Assembly (NCBI GenBank): GCA_029891385.1
Contig: CM057235.1
Location: 11,093,001 to 11,157,000, forward strand
Direction of reading: 5' to 3'
Length of the DNA stretch: 64,000 nucleotides
Origin: Erythroxylum novogranatense
Lineage: Eukaryota > Streptophyta > Magnoliopsida > Malpighiales > Erythroxylaceae
Positions 1 to 12,049 of this stretch are shown piece by piece. Both the position numbers and the translations under genes were made by a program. The notes under the pieces were generated by a model. That model saw only the letters and a list, made by a program, of their open reading frames with translations. It had not been told where the DNA came from and ran no database searches. Position 1 is the stretch's first letter. Each line of letters begins with the position of its first letter.

Positions 1-888
1 TAAAGATTGTTAAATAAAATATCACCTCAACCATATCCATACTTCAAACATACACAACTTTCACTTCCTACATCCAAAGATGGCATATTATACATCATCA
101 AAAAGCTATGACATTCCTCTAAAACTTTCAATAAGTCCACTTGAGCCAATTCAAACCATAAAAGTCTAGAATTGGCCTCAAAACACAGTATCCACAAAAC
201 CTACACTTAGAGACATTTTCACAAACAAAGCACATAAATCTTTGGATTAACATCCTAAAGTCAACAGATCATAACTTTCAATCTAAATATCGAAAAATGT
301 CATACATAGTGGCGATAGAAAACTAACAAGAAACGCTACAACTTTCATGAAGACCAATCTAGCAAAATATGCCTAAATAAACCCAGAAAAGTTTCCAAAG
401 TTTCAGATCACAAATATGCCATTCTCGAATTACTGTTCATCCCTACACACAATGCCACATTCAACTCAAAATTTGGAACTTTTCAAGCCAAAATTGGATA
501 TCACTTCCTTCACAAGAAATATAAACAATCACCTCTAGATTAATTTAAACTAAACATCATCTCAATTGGACAATCGTAGAAGAAGTTATGGCCAAATCAT
601 GTAAACATGCTCAATTCAAAATTTCTAGATTTTCTTCCTAACACCTTTCCTATCTCTTCCATACCATTTCTACACTAATAACCACTCAATTTACTCCATT
701 TATTAACCATAACTAAGCCAAAACCTCCACTTGAACATGAACCCACAAAATGGCAGCAACATGCACTTCATCATCCATCATTTTCTACACTCACCTACAA
801 CACCAAGTCATTTCCAAAACATCCAAACCACCTCTAAATTACACTTATCACATTCTATATCCTTCATCATTCGCATAAGCAAGAAATT

Positions 889-904
889 CACACACACACA
901 CACC
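889..904. repeat. (CA)n microsatellite
   Basis: About eight CA dinucleotides in a row inside LTR-1. No further role can be read from it. Confidence 0.8.
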
Positions 905-1627
905 CATATTCTCCAAACACAATTCTTATGCAATTAATTGTACAAACATCACAAATGATCTAATTTACTACAAAACCATAATAGAGAACATATTTCTGAC
1001 CTAAATAAGCTTCCAAACCTTCAAAATCTTCAAGAACTCAAAAATCCCTAATTTCTTCACCATCTCACGATCTTCATCATCTTGCTTGAAAGGTTGGGGT
1101 TTCTGGTGAGAAGGGAAGAGAGAGCAAGATGAAAGGGTAGCATGAAAGATGATTAAAAAAAATCAAGAAGAAAAGAGGAAGAGAAGAGGAGCTACGAAAT
1201 TTATGAAAGAGAACAAAATGGTTTGGTCTTCTTATAAGGAAGCATCGTGAAATCCAAACCAAAAGGGGAAAGACTTTTGATTTAAATAAGGATAGTGGAT
1301 GTAAGGGCATGTTTGGCTCCACATATCCAAATCTTAACACCTAAGTCCAATTTCTACACTAATTATCTCCCAATTTTCAATGGCTTTTGTCAATAAATCC
1401 GACATCATTTATCTAAATTTTTAGTGCTATTGGACAGTAATTTCTACTACTGGTAAATCATCATTCTACCCCTTGGCATCTTTCCTAGTCTGGAAAAGAC
1501 CCCAAAATTTTTGAGAAATTTTTTTTCTAAAATTCTCTAAAAATTTAAAACCTACAAAGACATTCTCTAACTCAAATTTTCATATCCACAAACCACATTT
1601 TATAACAATCACATTTATTGACACTTA

Positions 1628-1651
1628 TACCGGGAAATTTCGTGAATGCAT
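1628..1651 (-). promoter_or_regulatory. Conserved box 138-161 bp from the LTR-1 start
   Basis: On the minus strand this reads ATGCATTCACGAAATTTCCC followed by GGTA. Similar boxes lie 131-168 bp from the start of the related LTRs at 12049 (minus), 19537, 29693 and 40718. The constant place suggests a cis-acting element. The ATGCAT core resembles the plant RY motif, which is inference. Confidence 0.45.
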
Positions 1652-1789
1652 ATATAGTCATTTTCCTGTACAAAATTCACTATTTATGTGCATATATGCC
1701 TTATATAATGCATGAGCATGAGATGTGTTTTTTCTCACATGTACCAATTTTTAGGGTTCAAACCCTTTGTATGGAAACGGGATGTTACA

Positions 1790-3773
1790 CCATGGGTAAA
1801 TTAATGGGAAACCCAATTTAACAATTATTTCATTTGTTGTGAGTTTAAAGTTTTGGGGGATTTCTATTTGAATTGAAATTAAATGAGAATTTTTGTTGTT
1901 TTAGGAAATCAAGAACAACCACTCAAGAGCGAGAGGAAGGGCACAATTGAGTTTGAATTTTTCAAGAATTATAAGGTGGGTAAAATATTTATGGTTATTG
2001 TGTAAATGGGCAATGTGCATATATGTGTATATATCTACTTGAATTGATAAATTATGAATTGCTATGATGTGTTTTATGTTATGTTATGCATTGAAAGATG
2101 TATGATCATGTTATGCCATTAAATTGTGTTATGGCATTTTGATTTGAATAGAAAGAAGAAAAAGCATGAGAATATGAGATTGTGAATGACTGAATTGACC
2201 ATGAGCTTTGATTGTGTTTGGGCGAAAGAGGAACTGTTTCGTAGTCACGTGCATGTTGACATAAAACCTTCTCCCAATTACCCACTTGTGGCCCACGAGA
2301 TCCGAAAAGTGGATTTGTTTCATTTACGAAGTAAACTTCGGTTTCTCTGTTTTGTTCCACAAAACCCTCAAGCTAATTGTTTGTGCATTTGCATTTTGAG
2401 TGTTATGCTTTGATATTAAATTACATCCAATGTGTTCTATGTGATATTGAATGATGAAATGTGAATTGAATTTTAAATGCGGAACTTTCATTTCTAGATT
2501 AAGATAGGAAGTGTATGCCTATATAAATGCTCATATATATGTTGGACTGTGTGGCTCGTTGCCAATGGCTATAAATATCTTAGCCACTGAGCTGTATAGC
2601 TCAACCCATCATTTTTTCCTCCTCAGGTGCAGAACGGGAAGATTAGAGATCCTTGCAAGGCATTTGGAAGCTCTAAGATAGCTAGGAGTCTTTTCTACTA
2701 AGTTAGTGACAAATTGGGATAACTTTATAGGCATATCAAACATGAGCATCCTTTTGTATTTTGAATTAAGTTTGATGGGTATGTTAATAAGTAAGTAAAG
2801 CTTATCAAATGTTCATTTTGTTTAGAAATGAGAATGAGAACTTGTAAAGTTGCTCTGTGTATGATTATATTATTTTAAAGTTTGAGTATGATGGATGTGC
2901 ATTTTCTGTTGTTGAGATTGCCAATTGTTGCTAGTGTTAGAATAGCATGTTGGAGTTGGAAAAATTGTATGTGATGAATCTTTTGGAGTTGAGATTCAAG
3001 TGTTAATGGCATGTATATAGTAGTGAAATAGATATAAGGTGGTTTTACACTAGAAGGGTTGGATTTGGGGAGATTATGAGTGATTATGTTGTTAGAAAGG
3101 ATGTTGGAAGCATTGGAGAGGCATTGGAGGAGTCTGGGGAACCCTAATGTCTGTTGACATTAGGTCAGTTTAACGGACCTTCTCAGGTGAAAAAGGACCC
3201 CCTGCCTCACCAATGTCAGTTTAACAGACATTAGTTCCGTTAAACAGAACTTTTCAAGTGAAAAATGACTCCTAAGCTAGTCTATGTTCGTTAACCATTT
3301 TGGGTGAAAAATGGCTCCCAAGCCAGTCTATGTCCGTTAAATAGACATTCATAGAATAGCTACAGTAAATCACGATTTTAGCTATTTAAAGGCAGAATCT
3401 CGCTTTAAGTTCTTCATAAAAATTTTAGATCTTGAAGTTCTTTTTCAAATCGTCTAAAAGCAACATAAATCCGACATCTTTAGCAAAAGTTATGGCAATT
3501 GCGCCAAGACAGGTACAAAATGATTAAGGACATAAACATGATGGACTCTTTTGGTCATAACTTCGTCATCCGACCACCAAATGAAGTGATTCTTGAAGCG
3601 ATAGATTCCTAACATATCGTTCTACCTTTCCACAAAAAATTGTTATCCCTTCATATTAAATCGAAAAAGAGTGATGAAAAGGAAGTGAGGGTTCATTGAA
3701 ATAACCCTACGGGTATTCCACTCACGCTTATGACCTCGGATCGATAGTTGGGTTCCGGAGACAGGGCCCAACA
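1790..3773 (+). mobile_element. LTR-2: plus-strand LTR (TGTTGGATCC...GGGCCCAACA family), left part cut off by LTR-1
   Basis: It ends gggcccaaca at 3764-3773 and aligns block by block with the minus-strand solo LTR at 49245-51849. Examples are the stretch around 1850-1980 against about 51110-51240 reversed, and 3390-3560 against about 49490-49640 reversed. Its 5' part is missing because LTR-1 sits at 1789/1790. No PBS follows position 3773, so it is probably a solo LTR or fragment. It contains a variable repeat array at about 3135-3350. It has no coding capacity. Confidence 0.75.
3135..3350 (+). repeat. Variable array in LTR-2: GTTAAAC/GTTTAAC units
   Basis: Units related to cagtttaacggacc and ccgttaaacagaac recur in both orientations, alternating with gtgaaaaatgrctcc units. 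Opposed copies could pair. The array lies directly before the block ggcagaatctcgctttaa (about 3393). In the sister LTR at 49245 the same block is preceded by an unrelated array (49640-49958). Confidence 0.6.
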
Positions 3774-4197
3774 ACTTATGTTAGATTTTATTCCATAGAA
3801 AAGAACCCCATATCCCACGTATCAATGGGATTTATATTGAGTATTTGTTGGTGTTGTTATTTCATAGAATTTTTTTTAAAATTTAAGAAATATAACATAC
3901 TATCCTTAACAAAAATTTTAATAAACTCGACAAGAAGATTTAAAATTTAGAATATTAACAAAATTGTTTACATGACAACATGTAAGTACTATCATAATTT
4001 TTTTCTAAGGAGTTAAAAAATGTCTTTACATGCACACGGGTGAATAATCGAAAAGGTTTTAATACAATTATGATATAAAGCATGATTATTTGGGCATAGA
4101 TTTGGAGTTGTTGGGCCATGCCTTGCTTTTGATTACCTTTACTAAATGGTCCAATCTCCTCAACTTAATTCGATATATCTAAATGGGGAATTAACTT
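3774..4197. other. Unassigned stretch between LTR-2 and LTR-3
   Basis: AT-rich sequence with no protein-like reading frame, PBS or polypurine tract. Together with 12050 onward it is the target into which LTR-3 inserted. Nothing more can be supported. Confidence 0.5.
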
Positions 4198-5789
4198 TGT
4201 GGCACCCCACCCTCTCGAGATATGTACCCGACATCCTAAGTGATGTCCGAGTGCGTACCCCGTGAGGACGACATGCTAGAATAGTTAAACACTCGAAATT
4301 GAGTACAATTTTTTTTATTAATCAATCACGTATACGGAATCAATAATCAAGTCGGCCCATTTTATTCATAAACAATTTCATTCAAGAGTGTTACTACACT
4401 CAATAATCAAACTTGTTTACAAACCTTTCCCATATGGAAAGTTATTACATGCAAAAACATATTCAAATATACATTATACAAAAGTTGCGAAATACATAAA
4501 TAATAAAATATAAATGCAGAAGCCAACTAATCCTGACCTCTACCTCTTACTTGAGTGCAATAGCTATGCTCTCATTTGTCCAACAGGATAACTCTTTTGA
4601 GCTTTGAAAAATAGTTACAAATTTTGAGTGAATTTTGCAAACTCAGTGAGTGACCATCCTCGATGGTTCACTCAATCACAAAACACATATAGATCATGCC
4701 ATCACTTAATTCACGTCATTTCAATCATAATCAAATAGTGTAACAAATCACTTTGATCACTTATTTCACAATTCACATTCAGAGCAGTCGTGTAGTTCAT
4801 TTTGTTCATTTGGGAAATACATATCAATTTTTCATATGCAATGCATGTGAGACTCACTTTCATTTATTTCTTTGTTATGACTGAGTACCTATAACTGTCT
4901 CGTATCCATTGAGGATACCAGGATTATTGATAACTATCCCGTATCTGTTGGGGATACCGGGCTCATTAAATGTTGAGCCTGAGGCTCTAACACGCATAAC
5001 TAAGCTTAAAGCTCTTTTTACGTTGGCTACTCTGGTCATAATTGCCTTTATCTTTCATGCATTCATGTAGTGAAATGTATCAATCATATATAATCACTTA
5101 TTCACAATCATATATCCTCGAACCTTAGTTTGGCATTCAACATTTATGCTAAGAACACTTAATGATCATGCATTCATATCGTGAAGCGTTTAGTTCATCA
5201 CACTCATATATAATTAGCATTGCAATATCTCATTCATATATCACAATCATCAGACCTTCGTTGTCCAGAATTCAACGATTAAATCACATTCACGAATATT
5301 CATAATCACTTAATTCATAACATAAACAAAAAAACAATGAAATAAGCCCATTGTTGGACCCCGAACTTTTCTCAGAATTTAGAATTAGTAAATGAAATTA
5401 CATGTTGAATTGTGGTGAATATTTGAAAATGCATGAGGAAATATGATATGTTTCCTTGTAATGAATGAAAAGTATGAATATATGAGAAGTTGATGAAGTG
5501 AAAGAAGCATGAGAATTCAAGGATTTTCCATTGTGTATAATTGTGTTACTTTGTGGGTTGTGTATAAAAATTGTGGAAGAGTGAAAAGAATTGATTTTGG
5601 TTTTGATGACTTTGAGATTTTGAGTAAATTTGTATGTGCTATGAAATTTATAGTGAATGAGTTGATTTGAACGGAATTAAAAATTAATAAATGAATAGTG
5701 AAAGTGTTAGATTTGGGAGAATCAAAAGTCTAAAATTTTTTGGATGAATAGTAGCAGAAAGTTGCATTATTGATCTGAAACTTTGTGAA

Positions 5790-6680
5790 TTTTTCTGGTT
5801 TGATCTAGGCAGATTTTGATAAAATGTTCTTCATGAAAGTTGTAGATTTTCTTGATAGCTTTCTATCTCTGTAAATTATGACATTTTTTGATATCGGGGT
5901 TAAAAGTTATGATCATTTGAAGTTTTGGATGTTTTGCTTTGTCTTTGAAAATGTCCATAAGGGTTGGTTTTGTGTATGTTGTGCTTTGAGGCAAATTTTG
6001 GACTGATATGGTTTGAATTGGATTACGTAGCCTTCTTGAAAGTTATAGAGAAATTTCATAGCTTTTCAATGATGTATAATGTGCCATTTTTGGATGTGGG
6101 AATTGAAAGATATGAATTTTTGAAGTCTTGATGTTATTTAGGGTGAATTTATGAGATAGAAACTTTGATTGAAATTTGATCTATATAGAGGCTGAAATTG
6201 CTCTTAAAGTCTTCGTGAAAGTTGAATTTTGTATTTTTATCTTTACATTGATGTAAAGTATGATATTTTTGGACCTTGGAGCTAAAAGATAGAAATTTTA
6301 GAAGTTGTGTTACTGTTTAAGATGACATTATTTGGATAGAAGCTTTGATTGAAAAATTGACCAAGTTAGAGGTAGAAATTGCTTTTAAATCCTCCTTGAA
6401 AGTTGTAGATTGTGTTTTTATCTTTCCATTGATATAAGGCATGAAATTTTTGGACCATGCAATGGGAAATTATGATTTTTAGAAATTCTGTTACTGTTTA
6501 GGGTGACATATATTGGACAGAAACTTTGAAGTAGATTTTGACTCCTTTAGAGATCGAATTTGTTTTTCAATCCTTCATGGAAGTTGTAGAGCCTTCTTTC
6601 AGCTTTCTATTGATACTAAGTTTGTAAATTTTGGAGTTCTAGATCAAAAGATATGAATTTTGAAAGTTAGAATTTTGGAA
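5790..6680 (+). repeat. Tandem diverged modules of about 180 bp in LTR-4
   Basis: The core ttcatgaaagttgtaga or close variants begins at about 5835, 6038, 6217, 6398 and 6579, giving spacings near 203, 179, 181 and 181. Each unit continues with ctttcyattgatrtaa and then a variant of agatatgaatttt. A further core lies near 6955, after the palindromic array. The units are strongly diverged, so the tandem expansion is old. Confidence 0.7.
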
Positions 6681-6712
6681 GAAGAAAAAAAATCAGAAGC
6701 TGGATTGTAGTG

Positions 6713-6862
6713 TGCTCGTGAGTATGACCACGTCGCCCTCGTGACGCGGCACGCTTGCGAGCACCTCGCAATTGCGAGCTCGCATTTTTTTGCGGCATCT
6801 CGCGAGGGCAACGCGTCGCGAGGGAAACAAGCAACCTGCTCGCAAGGGCGACCTGACCCCTC
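6713..6862 (+). repeat. GC-rich palindromic array (CTCGCGAG/CTCGCAAG units) in LTR-4
   Basis: This is a CpG-rich island in AT-rich surroundings. Units include CTCGTGAG, CTTGCGAG, the perfect 14-mer palindrome CTCGCAATTGCGAG (6765-6778), CTCGCGAG (6799-6806) and CTCGCAAG. It lies just before the block ttggccgtaacttttttg (about 6871), the usual place for such arrays in these LTRs. Confidence 0.7.
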
Positions 6863-9800
6863 TCCATTCTTTTGGCCGTAACTTTTTTGTTCGACATCCG
6901 ATTGACCTTATTTTTAAAGCGTTGGATTCCTAAGACATTCCTCTACCTCTTCATGAAAATTGTTGATTTTTTAGAATAATTTAAAAAAGATTGATTGAAT
7001 TAAGAGAGAGGATTGGTTAAAAGAGTATGAGTTGGATATTTTTCTGAACATGTTTCAGTATTTTGACGATATCTCGATTTATAGAGATCCAATTGAGTTG
7101 ATGCTTGCTTAAAAATAAACTATAGACATGTATCTACAAGTTATCTAAAGGAATCGAATTTCAATTCAGTCCCTAAGATTTTCAATTTCTGAATTGAAGT
7201 TGGGTATAGTGTTCAGTCTCGGATTAGTAAGAGCTGAAAGTGTTTCGGCCATACCTTTTGCTCTAGTCATCCAAATGAGGTGATTCTTGATTTGGATTGA
7301 ACGAGAGAGATAAAGCTAAAAATTTTCAAATGTAATTGAGTTTCAATTACGTCTTTAAGAATGTCAATTGCTGTATAGAAGTCAAGCGCAGGATAATGTT
7401 TTGGTATAAGAATAGTCCGGAAATGTTTGAGGTATAACTTTTGGTGTATTGAACCAAATTGAATGATTTTTATGTGTTTGAAAAATTGAGATAATGAGGA
7501 ACATTTCTCTAGAAGGAAGTGTTAGCAAATTCCTTCAATTTGATGATTAGAAAAATGTATTAAATTAAGTATGAATTAAATGAATTTTGAGGCTTTGTTA
7601 TATTATGTTATTTTTGTGGGATTAATTAGCATGTCAATTTGAGTAAGATCATATGGCATAGGTTGATTGGATCAAATTGAATTAAAGTGGTAAGTTACGT
7701 ATGAGGGCGTTTTGGGAAGAACACTAAGCCATTTAAGTTACAAGGCTTATAAGGAAGGGCATAAGGGTCTTTGCTCATTCATTAATGGCATTTTGGTAAT
7801 TAAAAGGTGGTCTTGCTTCTTAAGAAGGAAGCAAGCACGAAATTAAGAACAAAAGAACAAGAAAAGAAAGAAGAGTGTGTTTCGGATGGAGAAGAGGAGA
7901 AAGAAGAAAGAAAATTAGGGTTTTGATTTTTCTTGGTTTTTAAGAGGGATTTTGATGCTTATTGATGAAGGAAAAAGAAAGAGAAGCATGAGAGCTTCCA
8001 TCTAAGCTAAGAAACTCTTCATTTGGTGAAGGATTTAAGGAAAGTTGGATTTTAAGATTTTGGAATTTTGAAAGTTTCTTGGTTTAGATAGCTTAAGAAA
8101 CTTATGGGTTTAAGTTTTCTAAGATTAATTTTGGTGATTATGCCTGATGTGATGTTCAATTTGAATTCCTATTGGTTAGGGATTTTTGCAATTGATGAAG
8201 GAAATTAGAGAAGTTATGGGAGAAATAGTAGAGGCTTTGGACAAGTTTCAAGCAAGGAAATAAGGTGGGTTTCATGTTTATAATTTAAGTAATGAGCCAT
8301 ACATTCTTTATTTTGAATCAAGAAAATGAAATGTTTTCAATGGCTTTGAAAATGTTGCTTTGATTGTTTTGTGATTGATTAAGAAATTGCTATGATTGTT
8401 GCATTACATTGCTTGAATGATTTGAGAAATTTTGATGTGAATTTTGATTGATAATTTGAAAAAGAATGTGAACATGATTTTTGAAAGAATGCAATGGCTA
8501 TAAATTGCCTTTCGGAAAAGTGGCCTTTTGGCCAATATGTTTGAACAATGTGAATTGTATGCTTATATGTGTTTGTGGTGGTCCCTTAAGATAGTCAAGT
8601 GCACTTGTCTGTATATAGACTTTTCTCGCCTGCCTGCTAATGACATTGGAGCTCCTCACGGACTCCCATAAGTTCACGGCTACACGTGACCGTTATGCAG
8701 AAATGTGTAGTATGTTCTATTTTGGACCCACCCGAACCAATTCTGATGTGTTATGTGTTTTTGATTTGTGATCATTTTGATGCATCTGTTATGTTTAATG
8801 TGATGATGCTTTGAATTATGATTTATGACATTTATAAATCGCTTAATAAGTTTTGAATTTTGGGAAACTTAAGTTGCACGGATTTCAATGTGATTTTTGC
8901 ACAGGAAATAAATATTTCAATGTTTTTGCTTATTCTGGGTTATAAGCATGTTACCCACGAGTTATAAGCTCACCCCCTTCATTCCCATCCACAGGTGATG
9001 AGAAGAAGATCGGGTGAAAGAAAGTGAAGGTTTTTGTTTGTATGTGTACATATGGTATTGTTTTTGGTTCCTTAAGCTTTCGATTCCTTTAGTTTCCGCA
9101 CGCGCTTTCGATGCCTTTAGTTTTCGATCCGAAGTTGGCCTACTTTTGGTTTTTGATTTCTTTCGTTTTCGCCCATTTTGTTTTTCGATTTATGATTCCG
9201 AGGTTGGCTTTCGGAAACGGGTCTCAACACCCATCTAGGTCTACTCATAGTATGCTCCTGTTTAGCATTTGCTTCCAAACTTTGGAAACGTCAGAATGCG
9301 AACATTTATCCTGTACATCACAAATATGTAATACGCACGTTGCACATATATTAATAACTTTCACAATTACAAGCATTCATTTATGCATACGTGTGTACAT
9401 GGACTATGTACAATGCATGTTCATAAGAGCCCCAGATATATTATCAAATTTCATATCTTATGCTCATTTACATTTTATAATTCAATCACTTATCATTTCT
9501 TTTCTCGCATTACTTGCTCTTATTATTAATTTCTCACTCATTTAAACTAGCTACACCTTACTTCTCTTCTTCGAATCACAACTTTAATTAAATAAACTAC
9601 TTCAAATCCATTTTACACATGTCTTTGGTACTTTAATACCAACAATTCAATCATTAATGTAATTCTAACATTACAAGACCAAACAATTATCCATCTCTCA
9701 TTTCAGTCCTACATCACTTCCAAAAGTCCAGACCTTTGAGTTAATCTTTCGTGATCATTCTAATTAGTAAATGAAGTAATTTGGTAACACTTTATACTAT

Positions 9801-10799
9801 AAAAGTGTTCCTTATTTTCTTAAGTTTCTAATGACATCACAATCATTCAATTTGGCTCAGAAATTTGAAAGTTACACTTCAAATATTTTCGGACTGTTCT
9901 CATTCTAAAACAGTATACTATACATAACTTCAATCTAGAGATTGAACATCTTAGAGGTTGAGTTAGAATTTGAATTCTTCATACAATTTGTAAGCCTATG
10001 TCTCTAGTTTACTCCATATTAAAATCATCTCAATTGGAACCCTACAGATCCAGATATATTTAAAATGCCAAAGTAAGTTCAGTAAAATAACACCAGTTCA
10101 TACTATTCCAACAAATTCCCTCACTTTCCTTCAATCAAACCTTTTCCATTTGTGAAGTGATATAATAATGTATTAGGAATCTATTGGCTCATGAATCAAG
10201 TCATTTGGAGGTCGGATAATAACGTTACGGCCGAAAGAATCACATGAGATTCTGTCCTCAATCATATTGAACCTATTTTGGTGCAATTAGCATAACTTTC
10301 TCTATAAGTATCGGTTTGAGGTGTTCTTTGGATGGTTTGAAAGAAGAATTCAATATCTATAACTTTCATAAAGACCTTCATCATCTAAAGGGTCAAAATT
10401 ACACCAGATGATACAATATGAACAATGATTAGAAGAATTTTATGAATAGTACATAGAAGATGTTTTACAATTAGCATAACTTTTTCTATAAGTATCGGAT
10501 TAAGGTGTTATTTAGATTGTTTGAAAGAAGAATTCAAGATCTACAAATTTCAAGAAGATCTTGAAGAAAGAGTTCATCATCTACAAATTTTGACCAGATG
10601 ATACAAGATGAATAGTAACTAAAAGAAGTTTCAATCTAAGAACTATTTGGAATAATTAGCACAACTTGCACTAGAGATATCAAATTGAGGTGTTATGTAG
10701 ATGGTTTGAAAGAAGACTTCAAGATCTACAACATTTATGAAGAACTCAAAGACAAATTCTATCATTTAAGGGGTCAAATTTGTATCAGACAATATGATC

Positions 10800-10940
10800 A
10801 GATGAACAGTACACCAGATGACATAACGTCATCACTAGACGATATAACGTCATCAGACGATATGACGTCAACAGGTGATACTTCATCACAGACAATATGA
10901 TGTCATCACCAGATGATATGATGTCATCAAATGATGCAAT
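10800..10940 (-). repeat. Variable array in LTR-3: TGACGTCA/ATGATGTCATC units
   Basis: Units such as gatatgacgtcaac, gatataacgtcatc and gatatgatgtcatc recur about eight times, with dyad cores related to TGACGTCA. On the minus strand the array immediately precedes the conserved module containing ttcataaatgttgtagat, as in other LTRs. Its sequence differs from the arrays in the related LTRs at 20466 and 42872. Confidence 0.65.
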
Positions 10941-11880
10941 CTATACTCCTAAGCATCTCCACTTATAAGGACCATTACTTTTAACTTCGATGTCCAAAAA
11001 TTTCATACTATATACTGTTGGAATACTAGAAAGATAAGCTATAACTTTCTAGAAGGCAACTTTTTCTAATTTAGCCTAGATTAATCTAAATTTTTCCTAA
11101 AGTCAGAACATAAAATTTACCCCTAAGGAAGACTTGAAATTTTGCACTGTGCAAACTTGGAAAGTCCTGAGTATAACCATTGATCTACCAATTTGACTTC
11201 ATTAAACTTTCAAATCTCAACTCAATAGGGTTTTAAAATTGAAAAATTCCATAATTCACAATCACTAAAATTGGTTCTAGTATACTTAAACCCATGTATT
11301 TTCTAACTCCATGGCCTAAAACTCCTCCAAAAAATCCAAAAGATTCAAAATGATTTTATCTTGATTCTTCACTAAAAGAAGAGATCTTTGGCTCAATTAG
11401 AAGCTTTTCTCTTCTCTTCCTTTTTCTCTTCTTGAATCACTTCAAAATCTCTCTTAAGACTAAGAAATCCTGAAACCCTAGCTCAATTCTTTGCTTTTCT
11501 CTCAACCACCAAAATTCCTTTTTTTTTAATTTTCTCTTCTTCTCTCCCGATTCATGTTTCCCCCTTCTTAAAAAGCAAGGCTACATTTCTTTCTTCCATT
11601 TCTACCCTTAATGAGTCCAAAAAGCCCCTTTTACCCTTCCTTATAGGCTTATGTTCTTTTAACCTTAAGTGTTTTGCCAAAAACACCCATTGAACATTCT
11701 TATAACCTTTACACTTTATTTCAATCAACCTATATCATATAATCTTTCAAACATCAACATAATAATTAATTTCCACAAAATTTCATAAAGACCTTATAAT
11801 CAATGTAAATCATACTTATTCATCAAGAATAAATTTTAAGGGCCAACATTTCACAATATATTCACATTTATACACAATTA

Positions 11881-11905
11881 TACCCAGAATGTCAATGAAT
11901 GCATG
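11881..11905 (-). promoter_or_regulatory. Conserved box 144-168 bp from the LTR-3 start
   Basis: On the minus strand it reads CATGCATTCATTGACATTCT followed by GGGTA. This is the same box as at 1628, 19668, 29828 and 40853, at nearly the same distance from the LTR start. The role is inferred from conservation only. Confidence 0.45.
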
Positions 11906-12049
11906 CACAATCATTTTCATGTGCAACGATTCAATATTCATGTGCATGAGTATATCACATAATGCATTAGAATGAAGCACATTTCTAATCACTCAGTGAA
12001 TCTCTCACATTTACTATTTTGGCCTTAACATGGGTAACGGGATGTTATA

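Larger units (their letters stand above)
1..1789 (-). mobile_element. LTR-1: partial minus-strand LTR (TGTAACATCCC family), runs off the left edge
   Basis: The right edge reads gatgttaca at 1781-1789. On the minus strand this is the start TGTAACATC shared with the LTRs at 19537, 29693 and 40718. The body contains the diverged modules found in all long LTRs here, for example about 170-235, which matches 34203-34258 inside an LTR of another family. No reading frame resembles a protein. It interrupts LTR-2, which resumes at 1790. The target duplication would be CCATG (1790-1794), but its partner is outside the window. Whether this is a solo LTR or part of a full element cannot be seen. Confidence 0.75.
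5352..9229 (+). mobile_element. LTR-4: plus-strand solo LTR, 3878 bp (TGTTGGACCCCG...GGGTCTCAACA)
   Basis: It starts tgttggaccccgaac at 5352 and ends gggtctcaaca at 9229. The perfect 5-bp target duplication CCCAT is at 5347-5351 and 9230-9234. No internal region, PBS or protein is present, so it is a solo LTR left by LTR-LTR recombination. The same family occurs reversed at 30203-34853. The interior shows diverged repeats about 180 bp apart (5835-6580) and a GC-rich palindromic array at 6713-6862. Confidence 0.92.
4198..12049 (-). mobile_element. LTR-3: minus-strand long solo LTR, split by LTR-4
   Basis: The left edge tgtggcaccccac (4198) matches the reversed end of the LTR at 44580. The right edge gatgttata (12041-12049) is the reversed start TGTAACATCCCG with one change. 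Flanking pentamers are AACTT (4193-4197) and GACTT (12050-12054), four of five identical and consistent with a decayed target duplication. Subtracting LTR-4 and its duplicated pentamer leaves about 3.97 kb, close to the 3.86 kb LTR at 40718. The segment near 4610-4680 matches, reversed, 44090-44150. It is a single LTR with no internal region or genes. Confidence 0.75.

Noticed and set aside
9111..9545. 144-codon open frame as a host gene
   Set aside because: It crosses the exact right end of LTR-4 at 9229 and its target duplication, and has no recognisable domain.
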